Source: Echinococcus granulosus (lineage: Eukaryota; Platyhelminthes; Cestoda; Cyclophyllidea; Taeniidae). From it: DNA of 64,000 bases. The notes below the pieces were generated by a model. The model was not told where the DNA came from, ran no database searches, and was given only the letters and a program-made list of their open reading frames with translations. The stretch covers positions 710,908 to 774,907 of the forward strand of contig NW_020170410.1 of the NCBI RefSeq assembly GCF_000524195.1, in the 5' to 3' direction. Positions 25,501 through 38,400 of the stretch are shown one piece after another. Both the position numbers and the translations under genes were made by a program. The stretch's first letter is position 1. Each line of letters opens with the position of its first letter.

Positions 25501-28500
25501 TCATTAAGATATGAACCAGAAACATTAGCCCACAAGTAACTTTCTGGACTATCAAAATTTATGTCGCTTTTGACCCAGAAAGTGGAGACGTAAACTCGCT
25601 CGACACATTTCCATGCATTAATTATTTAGCACTGCAGAAATTGGTGTGTTCCAGGCTGAGAAAGCCCTATCCCCATCTTATTCCGTTTGACAAATTTCAT
25701 CCTTCCAATGAGGTGAGTAGCATTTGGATTTACGTTTAGCTTCCCGCACTTTAGGATAAAGCTGCCTTCAAAGCTGGCTGGTAATAGTACAGGGATGCCA
25801 TCAAATTTTATGACTTTGACGCAGAACTGGGCCCACAGTATGAGCGATTTTTATCCACACAAGATGAATGCTATCATTATTAAGCTCTGTTCTTGTATTT
25901 TAAATCCTTCTTAATCTACCTTAAAAATATGCTCGGACTTGATATTAGGACACCTTACGAGATCTACACTTTCTCGAATAGTTACTTTTTGTTCCACACA
26001 TTCACCGTTTTGGCCCAATTTAAGTTTTAATATGCTAAATCAGAGGGCCCCGGTGTAGGAGGCGGTTAATTTTTACTTACTGTGTGGACCTGGGTGAACG
26101 GCTACTGAGCAATTTAAGCTTAGACATTTTCAAGACAGTCTTGTTTAAAGATAGCAGAACTGGTTTTCAAGCGTAAATCATTCAGGCGCTAAGTCTGTTC
26201 CGCCCATAAAAATCTTTTTAATGCAAACCAGAGCAAACCGTGTGTAGTATTTTGGAGCTAGGTTTAACAATAGAAATTGACATTCAGATGAAGATGGCAA
26301 AATACGGAGCATGTGTAAGCAGTGTAGACAGTTTCAGGTGATCGCTAAATTAAACCTCAGAAAAGGGGAAGGATGTATACCATGTGAAGCCTCCCCGACG
26401 TGTTCGAGGTCACGACGCAGGTGTGTTACAGTTGTGGTTAGATTGTACACGGCTTTTCAACTTTACATCTTCAGGTCAATGTCAGGTAAGTCAGCAAATT
26501 GCACAGCCTGTGGCTCAAACCCTGCAGCACACACATTCCTCCAGTCAGTGGCAGGGTTGGAGCCACCAGTAAACAAAATGAGGTCAATGGTGGGGCAAAT
26601 TTTGAGCTACAGTTTCACCTATAGGCAGATTGCACAGGAAGTCTGCATCCGTATTAGTATTCATTTGACGGAAGTGTGATTGGATTTTAAATCCTTGATT
26701 TCTTGAATTTCTTTGACGATATGGTGACCTACAAGTCATCGTAGCACCTTGTACACACGACTTGGCTCATTCCCAGGATTGTAAAACATCAGTGGGCTAG
26801 CGGGTAAGGCTATTTAAATCCGGAATAAGGAGGAGCATAGGGATTATGCAACTCCCAATGGATGGCATCGCACTTTGGAACCCATGTATTAAAGGTTAAT
26901 CAGCATTGAAGAGTGAATATGACCATCAAATTTCCGGTAATTCTACCAGCTAAACGATAACCTATATGGCTTGCAAACGTGCAGCCGATTTCGTTCAATT
27001 TATGTGTTAAAGATGTGCAACTGCTATAGCAAATCACACATGTGTTGTCTGCCTTCTGAGTTTCGCATCTCCCGCCTGTTGAAATTGAACGAAACGATGC
27101 AAAGATAAAACATTTTGAAGGTGTCGATGAACGTCATTATAGTGGTAATTTCATCCTGTATTAAAGGCTATGCATTACGAAAAGAGGGAATGGCAAAGAG
27201 ACCAAATTTATGGATAATTGCTTTGGGATTCTATAAAAAGGCATTTGTGAATATTGGTAAGGTTACACAAGCTCACATTCAAATAGGAGTGACTGTAGTA
27301 GTAAGTATTACTAGTACTCATTGAATTTTACTTTTTTTATTGCAGACCATTAATATCTGCACTGGTTTATTTTTATCAACAGCACGGGAGGGTGTTACCC
27401 TTCTATGTTGTCCGCGCTACCAGAGGGAGGGAAGTCAAAGGCTTCCAGCAAACCCACCTCCACTCTAGGTGAGGTACACCCACTGCGCGCTGTATAGGCG
27501 ACGGTGACAGTGACGATGAAGGTTTTGATGCTGCCGCTGTTAATGTCTAACAGAGGTGTACGTTAAACCCGCTTGTGTGGTCTTGTCATCCCCTCCGCAC
27601 GATCGATCCGTGTAATGAGGTGATGACCGCGACGTACCACATTTATGCAATGTCTGGCTCCTCCTACCCTCCCCCCCCCCCCCCAATCGGCGGCTAGGAA
27701 AGTCTATTTGATGCTTACCGCCTTTTTCACTAAGACGTCTGATGGAAATACACTTTCAGTGTCTAAACCAACTCATTTGTAAGCCGTCGTTACTTCGCGT
27801 TTAGAATGTAAAATTTGAAATTTCATTTCATCTTTTGTCAGAAGAATTTTTTACTCACTTTCGCAGAAAAGCAAAGGGAATTATTTACCCAGTTATTGGT
27901 AGAGAATTCAGAATTCCCTATATTTTCTCTATAATCTCTAAGTAGTAAAATGATCGGAAAACCTAGGGCTGGGATTTGACAACTATACCATTTTTTAAGC
28001 GTTCCATCATAACTGGTTAGAAATAATCAGAGGAGTGAAAGACAGTAGCTACTCGGATCCAATTTTTCAAACCGGCTCGCCTTAAACAGTGGCTAAATAG
28101 AAAAAATAATGGTTTAAACTACAGTTAAATCAAAAAAAAACTGTATTTTATTGGAACTTGTGTATATTGTACATGTAAACCATGTAATTACGCTAGGGAT
28201 GAAGTTTAAAAAGCTCCCAATTTCCCGTCAATCAACGTTCTAGGCAGTTTTTGAAACTTCCTCAAAATCAGGAAAGTTGAACTAGTTAGTGGCAGTAGTA
28301 CGGAAGCCCATCTAGAATACTGATGATATTCAAGAAGCAATTGAATTTTTTAGTTAAGCAGCATGGTACAATTTGAACCCAAAAATTCCTTTTATTAAAG
28401 CGGCTTTGAAACATGCACTAAGCTAGCCAACACTTCCGAACCGTTTTATTTTCTAAATAAACATTCGCTGGTTCTTAGACTAGCTAAGGCTTAACATTTA

Positions 28501-29253
28501 CCCCTTTTAGGACCATCTTAGGGCAGTCCTCTTCATTTCATTCGCAAACTTTTAGTGACTGCAAGTGTTCGTGTGTGATTGTGTTTGTCTTATGTGCAAT
28601 GTCATACGCGATTCCAGAACTGGGTGACCCACATCCAGAAACAACTGCTATGGGATGGGCGTCACTTGGGCAGATATTTTCACTGACAAATGTGTAGCTG
28701 TCTTTGATAAGTTCAAACCATTCACTCTTCTTGCTACGGTTTTGTCCATCACCCCATAGTGATTAAAGCCTTGTGCAGGTATCTACAGGAATGGATTTTG
28801 CGCTTCATTCATTCTAGTCAATGCACTTTCACCGTTGCCTCCCATCTTGATTAACGACTTGTGAATGGACCCGTTACATCGGTGTTAGCTACTAGTAAAG
28901 TATAATGCCATCCTGATAGCATCTCTTTCTAAACCTGTGTACCCGAAATTCGGACATGACTTCAGTGTCCCCATTTATCATCCATTGCCGATGAAGCTTA
29001 TGATGAACCAACCAAGAGTAGCTTTTAATGCACTACCTTAAAGTATGTCATTGGTTTAACAGATATAAAGAAACGACAGGGCCTGGTGAGACGTACCAAC
29101 ATATTGTCGAATGCCGATAACGCCAATGAAGAGGAACATGAGGACACCGGAGAACTGATAGTTGAGTCGGTCCGCAAAGTCATCGTCAAACCTCAGTCGA
29201 GAGGAGCCAATGCGCCCGAGTTTACTGAGCTTCCAGATGAAGGTGGCGTCCAT
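12998..29253 (-). CDS. Innexin A (gap-junction channel subunit), three coding exons
   Basis: Coding joins are 29253-29097, 20709-19698 and 13553-12998 (minus strand), giving 574 residues. Innexins are four-pass plasma-membrane proteins that assemble into hemichannels and intercellular channels. Visible hallmarks: first membrane segment about 35-52 ending in RQYVG; first extracellular loop with KPIQCW (Cys58) and NYCWV (Cys76); YYQW at 104-107 leading into segment two; segment three about 318-341; second loop with VTFC (Cys378) and YTIQC (Cys395); segment four about 401-427. All splice sites are GT-AG, and the joins restore the family sequence exactly. Most innexins are 350-450 residues long. 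This one is longer because of an insertion at about 180-316 in the cytoplasmic loop and a Gly-rich C-terminal tail. The last residues, SIV, resemble a class I PDZ ligand. The start at 29253 has purines at -3 and +4, but an open frame continues upstream to a possible splice acceptor. Confidence 0.93.
14088..14270 (+). repeat. 5' LTR of TRIM copy 3
   Basis: About 183 bases, including the family core TTTTGAGGGCACTTAAGG and ATTATGTCTTCTTTC. Its terminal dinucleotides are eroded at both edges. Confidence 0.75.
14973..15167 (+). repeat. 3' LTR of TRIM copy 3
   Basis: A 195-base terminal repeat from TGTATATCAC to GGCGCTATA. Confidence 0.8.
17383..17549 (+). repeat. 5' LTR of TRIM copy 4
   Basis: About 167 bases, TGTATCAC to TGCGCCACA. 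It lacks roughly 30 bases of the left part present in the 3' LTR. Confidence 0.75.
18241..18437 (+). repeat. 3' LTR of TRIM copy 4
   Basis: A 197-base terminal repeat from TGTGCAGCAC to GTTGCCACA. Confidence 0.8.
19698..20709 (-). CDS. Innexin A coding exon 2
   Basis: 1,012 bases encoding the end of Gly53 to the split Leu390. It holds the first extracellular loop, YYQW, segment two, the whole cytoplasmic loop, segment three and the first Cys of loop two. The loop region (residues about 180-316) is low-complexity and rich in Gly, Ser, Arg and Cys, with a PPGY motif at 209-212. The acceptor is TTTGAAG/GTAAACC. The donor is CAGTT/GTAAGT, phase 2. Confidence 0.93.
21182..21281. other. Assembly gap (100 N)
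   Basis: Exactly 100 consecutive N, the usual placeholder for a scaffold gap of unknown size. It lies inside innexin A intron 1, so the true intron length is unknown. Confidence 0.98.
24674..24692. repeat. (GA)n microsatellite
   Basis: About nine uninterrupted GA units within innexin A intron 1. Confidence 0.9.
24869..24887. repeat. Perfect short hairpin in a GC-richer patch
   Basis: GGTGACC and GGTCACC are separated by GTAAA, giving a perfect 7-bp stem and 5-base loop. The palindrome GATCGATC follows at once. No function can be assigned. Confidence 0.5.
27671..27684. repeat. Homopolymer run of 14 C
   Basis: Fourteen consecutive C at the edge of a GC-richer patch in innexin A intron 1. The length may be unreliable in the assembly. 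Confidence 0.9.
29097..29253 (-). CDS. Innexin A coding exon 1
   Basis: Encodes residues 1-52 plus one base. The N-terminus begins MDATF, then comes an acidic DDDFADRLNYQ signature just before membrane segment one. The donor reads GTTG/GTACGT, phase 1. The frame is open upstream to a TTTACAG acceptor-like site, so the exon may start at 29456. Confidence 0.9.
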
Positions 29254-29456
29254 TGCCCCGTGACCGCCGCCTCCACCGCCGCCCCCGCCTATGTGGCCAC
29301 CCGAGCCGGAGTGGTGGTGATGATGATGGTGATTGCTCCCGTAACCGCCCCCGCTGCTGTCGTGTCCGCCGCTGTGGGAATCTGAACCGTAGAAGGAAGA
29401 GTAGTAGTGACCGTTACCTTGATGATGACCGTATCCACCAGAACGACGATAGTCGC
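29254..29456 (-). other. His/Gly-rich open frame directly upstream of the innexin A start: 5' UTR or N-terminal extension
   Basis: In frame with innexin A and free of stops, this stretch would encode a Gly/Tyr/Ser/His-rich segment with a run of seven His and a run of nine Gly just before MDATF. It contains no ATG. On its 5' side it ends at a pyrimidine-rich TTTGTTTACAG, a plausible 3' splice site, so an unseen upstream exon could supply either an untranslated leader or a start codon. Innexin N-termini are normally short, and the paralogue has a stop codon one codon before its ATG. I therefore favour 5' UTR, but the sequence alone does not settle it. Confidence 0.45.
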
Positions 29457-32400
29457 CTGTAAACAAAGATACACATCACGATGTGCGTTATTTCACGTTC
29501 TCTTCCCATCTACAGCCAGCCCCACCTATCCACGCACATATACGGGCACGAAACTGCAGTTGACAATACTCAAAATATATGCTAATGGTGAGGTGTCAGT
29601 CTCCTGTAGGCTACCTTGATAGTAGTGGGAACCAGACGGTGTCTGCTGAACTCCAATCCTTACAGTATATTTTTACTACCTCATCATCACAGAAGCTTCT
29701 TTGTAGCCCCGTGCACAGTCAGTATCAATTAACTAGCAAAATGCTACTGTTTAGTCGGTCTACCTCCACTTATTTTGAAAGAGAATGATGTTTATTAGTG
29801 CAGTTCTGCATACCAGTAAATGGTTCCCTCTGTTGTCTCCCACTTACTGTAAAAACACTTAGAAAGTGTTAACATTCTGTCTGTTTTTAAAATGATTAAA
29901 TAAAAGGAACTGGAAAAATGGGACCGTTTTTGGCAATAATACGCTACAGAAGAGGCTATTTAGGCAAACACATTCAAAACCAATTTTCTGTAAAGAATTT
30001 CCTAACAAAAATATTAATGTTAGTCGATTTTTTGTTAAAGGATTAGTGATCCGAGAAAAGATACTCTTCATAACCTTTAGTGAGTATTTAGGCTTGCAAA
30101 TCTTCTAAATTTGGTTGTTCAGTTTTTAAAGGAAAAAAAGCAACAGAAATTCGGATTTCAGTGTACTACATTTGGAATGGACAAGCAAATTTTTGACAAG
30201 CAAACTTTTTTGAAATCCACTGCTTGCATTTATTTTTCAACTCCTACTTTCCGAATCTCCTCTTCAACACCATAACCGCAGGCCAGTTTCCTACTTACCC
30301 GAAGTCAATACTTCTCAGAAAAACTTGGAAAGTACTTCCACTTCCCCTTGTAGGACTTTGCAAGTTTTGGATTTACGTAAATCTGTTTTATCTCGTTTGG
30401 TCCTCATCTTCGAAATATGATTGTTCTTTTAGTATTTGGGACTTCTTTCCTAATTTTCAGTGTTACATCAAGATGTTATCGAATTATTAACTAGTTTTAC
30501 TATTTTTTCGAGTTTGCTATAGAGAAATTATATCACTTTTACACATCGTACTTTCCAGGATATGCAGTGAGATCCACGAAAAGTAGTTTATGTTAAGTAA
30601 GTCGCTTCAATAACTTGCATCTAATGCAAGTCCTGCAGGAGGATGATTTTAAAGAAAAATCGGACATCTTTTCAGTGAATTTGGTGACCTTCTCGTTCAT
30701 CAAATCAGTACTACATCCACATTGCCTCTTAAGGGGAATGCCCAATTCGCATGCCACATGAGGGATCGCAAACTTGCTGAATGAATAAATGTTAAATACC
30801 AATATGCCACGATATCCTTTCCTTTTTCAAGGATAATGCTTGGGCTTCTTTTACTTTCCTGCTTTTCTGATGAGAAAATGTTTTAAAGCTTTTATTTGTT
30901 TTGGAACAGACTATTTAAGGCTGTATCAATTAATGATTCACAATATAGGCAAATCAGGGTGGAAGATGAATAACATGGTTTCCGCAATTATTTTTGAGAA
31001 TCAGACTATTTAAGTAAGATAATTATAAGCAAAGTTTTAAAAGTATCTTGTTTTTTATGAGTTAGAGAGTTGGCAGAACACTACCATGCATATTTTAGGT
31101 GTAACCACTCATCGGAAAATGCCATTCTAACGCGCCCCCGGGCTCAGCGACTAACCCATTAGAGGTGTTTACATCAGTGCCACTTTTCAGCCTCGATGTC
31201 AATGGAGGGGCGTGGGGAAGGAGGGGTGACGCCTGAAATTTTCGAGAACAATATCTGTACGGTTGGGGAAAAGGCTTTTATTTCGTCGCCAAAAAATATC
31301 TCGGAGTGTATCCGGAGCTTACAAGCATACACTATCATTTCCATGACAATCAACTCAGCATAATAAGCATTAAAATAGAGGATTTTTAGCATATTTAAAA
31401 AGTAATGGGGTGAGCTGGACAGAAAAGCGCACATTTTTGGTATTGTGGTGCCTAAATTCAAGAAAACAATATCATATGGTGGAACGTCGTCGTAAAATTT
31501 CTACATTTTGATACTGTTACTGCAGTTTATTAGACAAAGTCGCGTCAATCAAACGGTTTCTTTCTTCTGTGCACAAAAAAAGAGGCTGTTCATGGAGCCA
31601 ACTGAATACTTTTTTACTGAAAATCCTCCTGTTTTGTAAAAGAACCAATAGGAATGCAAACCTTGGTTTAATAAGCAAAAAGTAAGGGTTTGAGTTTATT
31701 CGAAGTGCTGAAAGCGTGAGATCGCCCATTCACAAACAGTGTTTTAAATTGTACTGTCAGTCATGAACGTGTGTAAAGATATTAATAACCAAATATTTAA
31801 CAGGTGATAGTCTTCAAAAAGACTCTTTGTATTTGAGTACTTGATTTATTTTGTGTGGGATAATGGAAAATTTTCACTCAGTTAACAATCTCTAACAATT
31901 TTCTGGTTGTTTGGGAACAGCATATTTAAATCTGGACCCTACAACTAAACGGGAAGATTTTAGCTGCTCCTGTGAAGTGAATGCGAAGGCTGAACAGGTG
32001 GTGTAGATGTTTCATTTGACAAGTTGGAATTCGTATTCGATGTCACTTTACAATTTTGACATCAAAAGAGTGCAGTAAGCTCAAAGCAGGCCAAGGCATT
32101 GCTCTTAAAAACGTTTCCAATCCTAAATGCGTAGAAATGAATTTCGTTGGACCACCAAAATAGCTGCATCGAAGTAGTGCATTCTCTTCTAAAAAAATAG
32201 CGAAAGGAGTTTGAGAGAACACTCCTATGCACCATGTCCATAATTTGACTCTTAAACGTTCCACACTAAATAATTTCCTGCTTCTAATGCGTTAGCTCTG
32301 GCAGCAGCAATATTAGGATTAATGGAAAATAATTGCCTGCATCCCTTTTCCTAAACTCAACCTACCCTGAACGTTTTATGGATCCGACAGCTAGGTACAA

Positions 32401-35400
32401 ATAAGTAAATTATCTAGCTACATGTCCTCTTCCCTGCAAGGGCTTCATAAAAGATTCAGAGGCTGATGGCTGTCACTTTCCACTTTTGCAAAATTAATGC
32501 GACTATTGCGACCGTGGCAGTCTATTTTGTTTTCTGCCACTTTGCAGGTAAACACTCAAAGCACTTGACCCACCAAAATAATTCCTCAATCAAAATGCAA
32601 CAAAGTTACTTGACACTTATATACTTTTAAAGTCAATCTATTTAAAAGTTGATTTTTGTGTAAAGCAGACCATTGCTAAAATGGAGATAAGTTTTTCCTT
32701 GGTAACAAAAATGGTTGCTTTTTTACGAAATATCCCATCAAATCAAGAGAATAACAAAAGCTGTGTAGCCTAAAAATAAGGTTAGCGGTCAGAAGAGAAC
32801 TTTAAAGATCGTCGGAGCCTAACAGTTTATCATTAATTGAAATAAAATTTTATTTTGCATATCTGCTGCCAGCATGCTGAACGAAAATTGGAGAAAACCT
32901 TCTGGAAGAGGGAGAAGTTGAAATAATTCTTTTACGCTGAGCTAAGTAAATACAAATGGTAATTCAAATAATCAAGATGGTAAAAGTTCAAAAGGTTACC
33001 CTTTAAACAGGAATGGCAAAATGCAGAATAATTGCTCTTCTACTCCATAGTGTTTCACCGAAATCTTTAAATAGATATTGTTATTGTGCTTTGCTGCTTA
33101 AATGTAACTTTAGGCAGGATGCATTCAGTCAACTTTAATCTCATAACGGAGGAGGTGTAAGATTTCACAAAGGCAGGGGGTAGTTCAGAACTCAAACATC
33201 CTTAAACCTGTTTGTATCACCGTCAATGCCGACTAATGAGTATGCCCCTGTCCGACAGGTTCGTTTGTTCGAAGGGTTAAATGAAGAACGCGCTACGCCT
33301 ACTGTGAATTCTATGCCACTCAAAATCCTTTTTCCATCAAATGTAACGATTTAACTGAATTAATTAAAGCACTGAAGAAACCAAACCATCACTGTCAGGA
33401 AGTGTGAGAACCGGTGTATTTCACATCATTTGGTACAAATTTTCCACACAAAAGCGAGAGTTAAGTGCTTTCCAAACTTTGCAAGGGCAGGAATTTTTAG
33501 GAAATATTTTAAAAGGCACAAACAAGACTTTTGCATTCATAAAGGAACGCATCCCAAATTCATTACGTTCTCTTGGCGTAATTAGAATTAGTCACAAATC
33601 AGTGGGGCGAATGTGCTCCTCGTACAGTCTGTTAAAATGGGAGAAGGAACAAAGTTGTTTGCCCCGCCTTATTGACGGCTCATAGCAGAGCACAGACTTT
33701 AAAAAAGACAGGCTTGGCGTCTTGCATAAGACTAAAATTAGATAATAAGTTAGTTTTCCAAGGTAGTCTTTATTAGATTGAAGAAGGAAATTTTGCCAGT
33801 CCATTGGAGACTAATTGACTCTAAAGTGGTTAAGAAGAGTAATAACCACGACGTCAAAAATGCTCCTCATTCAACACAGACTCGGTGTTGTTAAGTGCCA
33901 ATGGCAGATGCATGGTTCGAAGCTACCTAAAATCATGAGAGCACTAGTAGCACCATTTGATGGATTATTTCCATATTTTGTAGATATAACCAAAAATTCC
34001 TTTTACGTTTCTCCGGAGGGGCTGATTTAATTATCTGGTGTCTCATCTTGGGGTATCAAAATGAGTATGAGAGCAACTGCCTCAGGAAACGTCAACCTCG
34101 GCCAAATTCTGGCTATTACAGTTAAGAAACTCTTTGTTAAAATATTCGAAACACACCAATCGAACTCAAAACGGACTCTAAAGAAGCCTTATCAAAATGT
34201 TTCCAAGAGCCAAAAATTATAGTTTGGAGAAAAAACATTAAAATAATTTTTACTGTGGCAAATTTGCTACCCATAGTTGCATTCTGATTAGAGAAAATAG
34301 TACCTCTTTTAGTAAGTTCTAAGGTACAAGCAGAGTTTATCAATAAAATAGTTTTTTTGGTTAAGTTAAACAAAACCTTAAAAATGATATGAGCGTTTCT
34401 GAATGTACTCGCAAATCCCTTTAAACAGAGGCTTATCCGGGTTTCAAACTTGTTGTCTAACCTCCTTATCTTATTGCCACGGCAACTCAATGCCATGGTA
34501 TTTGCGCATTTACCAGTCTCATGCGATGAAGGATAGCGATGTTGCATGCTTTTTTAAACGGTTCCTAGTCAGTAAAAATTTTGGCGTTTCAGAAAAAATA
34601 TATTTTCCAGGGCAGTCTACTGTTTTACCTCCTTAACAGATGTCGGTGAATGTTGGAAATGCTCAACTTGGATAAACAAAAGAACGAGTTAAAGAGTTGT
34701 TAAACATTTCTACTCTCCACATAGAGTAAAAAGAGATTTTCGTTTCTTAGCTAATTTTGCTTTGGCTGCTTTTGGCATTGACACACATATAGGCTTAACA
34801 AAATCCCAATTTAAACTCCAAGACGGCTAAGAGCAGGCCAAAACATCGTTCGATGTTTGTTTTACTTGAGAAAAGTCTCCGTTGACTTATTTCTTGCGGT
34901 TATAAAACTGTGCAACATGTTGAATGCTAATTTTCCAACCGATATTTATAGTCGGCTGGGTAACTTCTAACTCTGAAAACAAAAAATTTGCTTGTCGCTT
35001 TACTTTACCAGTTACCGCTTGGGTGAAATGTATGCATGTTGAGGTTCTGGTAATTAAATGCAAATATTACATCTACTAGAAAACCAAATAAGGACCTAAA
35101 TTTGACGTGATTTAGCCATCTTGACGGCCATGAGTTGGTTTAAATGCAGTTAGAATTGGATTTATTATCCTAAAGAACGTGACATTAATCAAGCAGGTTT
35201 TGAATTATCATTGACTGACTTAAATCGCTACCTTGAAAATGCGACTTCAAGCACAACTATGAGAAGGGGTAGAGAAATATGCAGGTGAGTTAACTTTTAG
35301 TCCCATTTAAGTTGATTATTCTGGTAGCCATTTTCACAGGAAGAAAGTGGGCACTTTTTCCAGTACAGTTACAACAGGAATTTGTGTTGGGATGTCATCT

Positions 35401-38400
35401 ATCTACCTGCATTACTCGTCCTGGATGAAGCGAAGCCCTCGTCCAACCCAGGAGATTAAGTGTCATCTACACTGAATGCCATGAACAGGTTTAAAGACAA
35501 CCATTTGTCCCCTCAAGTTCACAAGCGGGAATTTTGCGTGCATTTTGAGACTGATTTGAACTGAAGCAAAGGTAAACCCAGGTAAAAACTTGGCGCTGCT
35601 CTTAAAAAAAAGAGGGTGGTGAAGCACTTCCTGACTCGAGTAGAAGAGTGGTTTTGCTTGCCCTTATCCTTCTCCGTTATTTAAAATGTAAGTGATTTCA
35701 ATGTGATTCAAGTGGGGTAAAGTTGTTCTCCTTTAACTCCGTCCGCATGAATGGATTTCAAGCTTGAGACTACTCAACATCACTCCACTCTATTGCAATG
35801 ATCTAAATGCTTTTTATGGTCTAAAATGATTCGGGAGGAAAATTTAACGATCAGGCCAAAACAAATCGGAGCCATTCAGACCCTCGCATGTTCAAGCGGA
35901 CTAGACATCGAATTGTGGTCATTAAAAAATATACGTCGGTTTTCATTACGGGTAAATTAAAATGTACTCGACTTTACTTTTTAGAAGTATGTTCTTAAAG
36001 TTGTTCCTTTTTGACAACAAATTTACAATTTTCCTGAAAATTTTTTTCTATATTAATTGACTTTGGCGCCAGAAAATTTAGTCTGTATAATATGCAGGGT
36101 TTCAGCCTTAAAATCAACATCTTAGGATTGAGCCTTTTAAGAACTAATTCTTCTAAATTTAAAATCCTATTTTACGAAACAATAAGGCAAATATGTGTAG
36201 CAACGGTGTTTTTAGACCGTTTTAACTGTCGTCCTTATTAATTTTACGAGAGGTGGCTTAGGATGGTAACAGTTTCCCTAACTTTTACGTGTCTGCACAT
36301 TGTACTCCTGTAAAAGAACCACTGAAGGTTGATTTAAAGAAGATGCAACAATTTTATATCAAATTTGGTCATTTATCACTAAATTGCATTCTTTAAATGT
36401 AATGCTGTGGTATTGTTGTAAAGACGATTGAACTGGCTTCCAATTTTGCTTCTTAGTCAGCCTTAACAATATCACCAAGTAGTTATAATTAACTGCATTT
36501 CATGCACAAATTTTATCCAAAACCGAGGAGTATTTGTAAGCAGGTTGTTAAAGATATGCTTTGAGGCCACTTTAAGCGTTAAAAATCCATTCACCACGAA
36601 GAAGCTCACAAACCTCGGGTCATCGCCTATTCATCCAGATCGATCCTTACTAGTGAAGGACGTGAAATCTAGGTCGACATAACATAGCCTTGGAGCCGGT
36701 TACAAGCTCACAGAAGAGCGATGAGTGCGTCCAGATGTGATGCTACTTTATGGTTCGTGGACTTCGGGAACACGGGCAGAAATCCACGTCGTGAGGGAGG
36801 TGGAGAGGGACAATTGAGTTAGAAAAGTTGACTCTTTTGAGTGGACCTTTCTCCTCCACTTGGAGATACGGTTATGGACACTCAGGCAAGCGGACACGTT
36901 GGAAGAGGTTAGAATCAGACAGACAGGAGGGGTAGGGGAGACTATTCACCGGAGAATGGCAAAAGCGAATGCAGGATGCTCAGGTAAGGGCAAGGATGTG
37001 GGCTTTGAGTAGACAATTGGAGCAGTTACGATGCCTTATGGGCAGGTTGCGTCAGACTGGGCAGTGGTTAAGGCTCCCAGCTACTTTTCTCCTCTCGATA
37101 CCCAAACTCCATTTGGGCTTGTTCCACCAATCAGTGTCGCCTGTTGCCTCCACCAATGGGAATTTTCGTTCCATGTACGTGGGTTTGCGCGCACGTAAGT
37201 GATTATGTGGTCATCCGATGCAAAACTGTAGTTGTTACTTAATACCTCCCGTGTAACTCCATTCATTCGACAATGATTAGATCATTTTCGCAGCCTCAGT
37301 CCTATTCTCTCGGCCATTTCCTTGTGCACTTATATCTGGGTCGGTTGAAACCAACTTATTTTGTCTTGTAAACTTATTTTATGCAGGTGAAGTAGACACA
37401 ATTGATCGACAGCTATTTATTTTAAAATCGCGCTGAAAATATAGAGAGCTTGTTAAACCAACGTATTTATGGACTTCTCTGTCATCCAAGGACTCCGTGT
37501 TTACAATTTGTTCAAATAAATTGTTTACGATATAAATTGGTGACTACCGTGAAAGCATATTTAACAGCTGTTCTTGAGTTTTATAGCTAACTTTAACAAC
37601 AATTAAACTATGATTCGTTTGGGACCTTAACTAACTGCTACATTGAAGGCTTTTAGTACACTTTAGGTATATTTTGAGGAAATTAAAACGTCTGGATACA
37701 AAATGCTTGGAAAATGAGAGGTAGCGGGAAGAAAACGCGCGGTCGATTGAGAGAAGCAAAGGCGGTTTGACCAGTTTTTTTAGGAATTTATTCAAGCTTG
37801 ACGCAAAGAGGCGGTGCACAAACCACACGTAATCTCGATGGCTTTCGCATAATAACGAGCAGAGGCATTTCTTGACATTTCGCTTATAACTGGCCGTGGG
37901 AAAAAATCATGTTTATAAGATTGAAGGTCATGTAAATTAGAGTTCTAAACAAAAATATACCCTTTAGGGACTTACTGATAAACCTGGCTTTTATTCACAC
38001 GTTCCCACTTTCATAGACCCTGCTAATACGCACACTTACACACACTGGTTTGAGTATTTTCCAGCTGCTTCTTACAATAAAGATGATAATGTCGATTATC
38101 GGGCTGTTAATTTACAAGGCTCCGATTTGTAGTAAACTGCTGTAACAAATCTGCGTAATAAACTATATCCATCTTAGCAAACACTGGTCGTACATTTTTT
38201 TACCAAACTTTAAACTACGTGGCTCTATTCTTGTGCGTTCGGCGTCTGCTGCAATAATTGAACCACTTCTAGGAAAACAAACTGCATCATTCCAACCAGT
38301 TACTTGGCTAGTCGTCCTGTTTTTCAAGCCGGTCACCTTTTAATACAAGCGCAAGCACGCCAAAAATACCCTTACATCCAAGAGTAAGTCAGACTAGTGG

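Larger units (their letters stand above)
20710..29096 (-). other. Innexin A intron 1
   Basis: An intron of at least 8.3 kb, phase 1, with donor GTACGT and acceptor TTTGTTTGAAG. It contains the 100-N gap, a (GA)n tract, a 14-base C run and several patches richer in G and C than their surroundings (24840-24960, 26290-26660, 27380-27690, 28540-29040). Those patches hold only short or broken frames that I could not assign. Confidence 0.85.

Noticed and set aside
26311..26679. 122-codon frame with CxxC-like pairs in innexin A intron 1
   Set aside because: The Cys spacing does not fit any zinc-finger pattern I could confirm, and an overlapping frame is equally open.
29086..29462. Plus-strand frames opposite innexin A exon 1
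   Set aside because: They are mirror frames of the GC-rich innexin exon and the repeat upstream, with low-complexity products.
34137..34547. 136-codon minus-strand frame in the intergenic region
   Set aside because: No recognisable features. Composition follows the AT-rich background.
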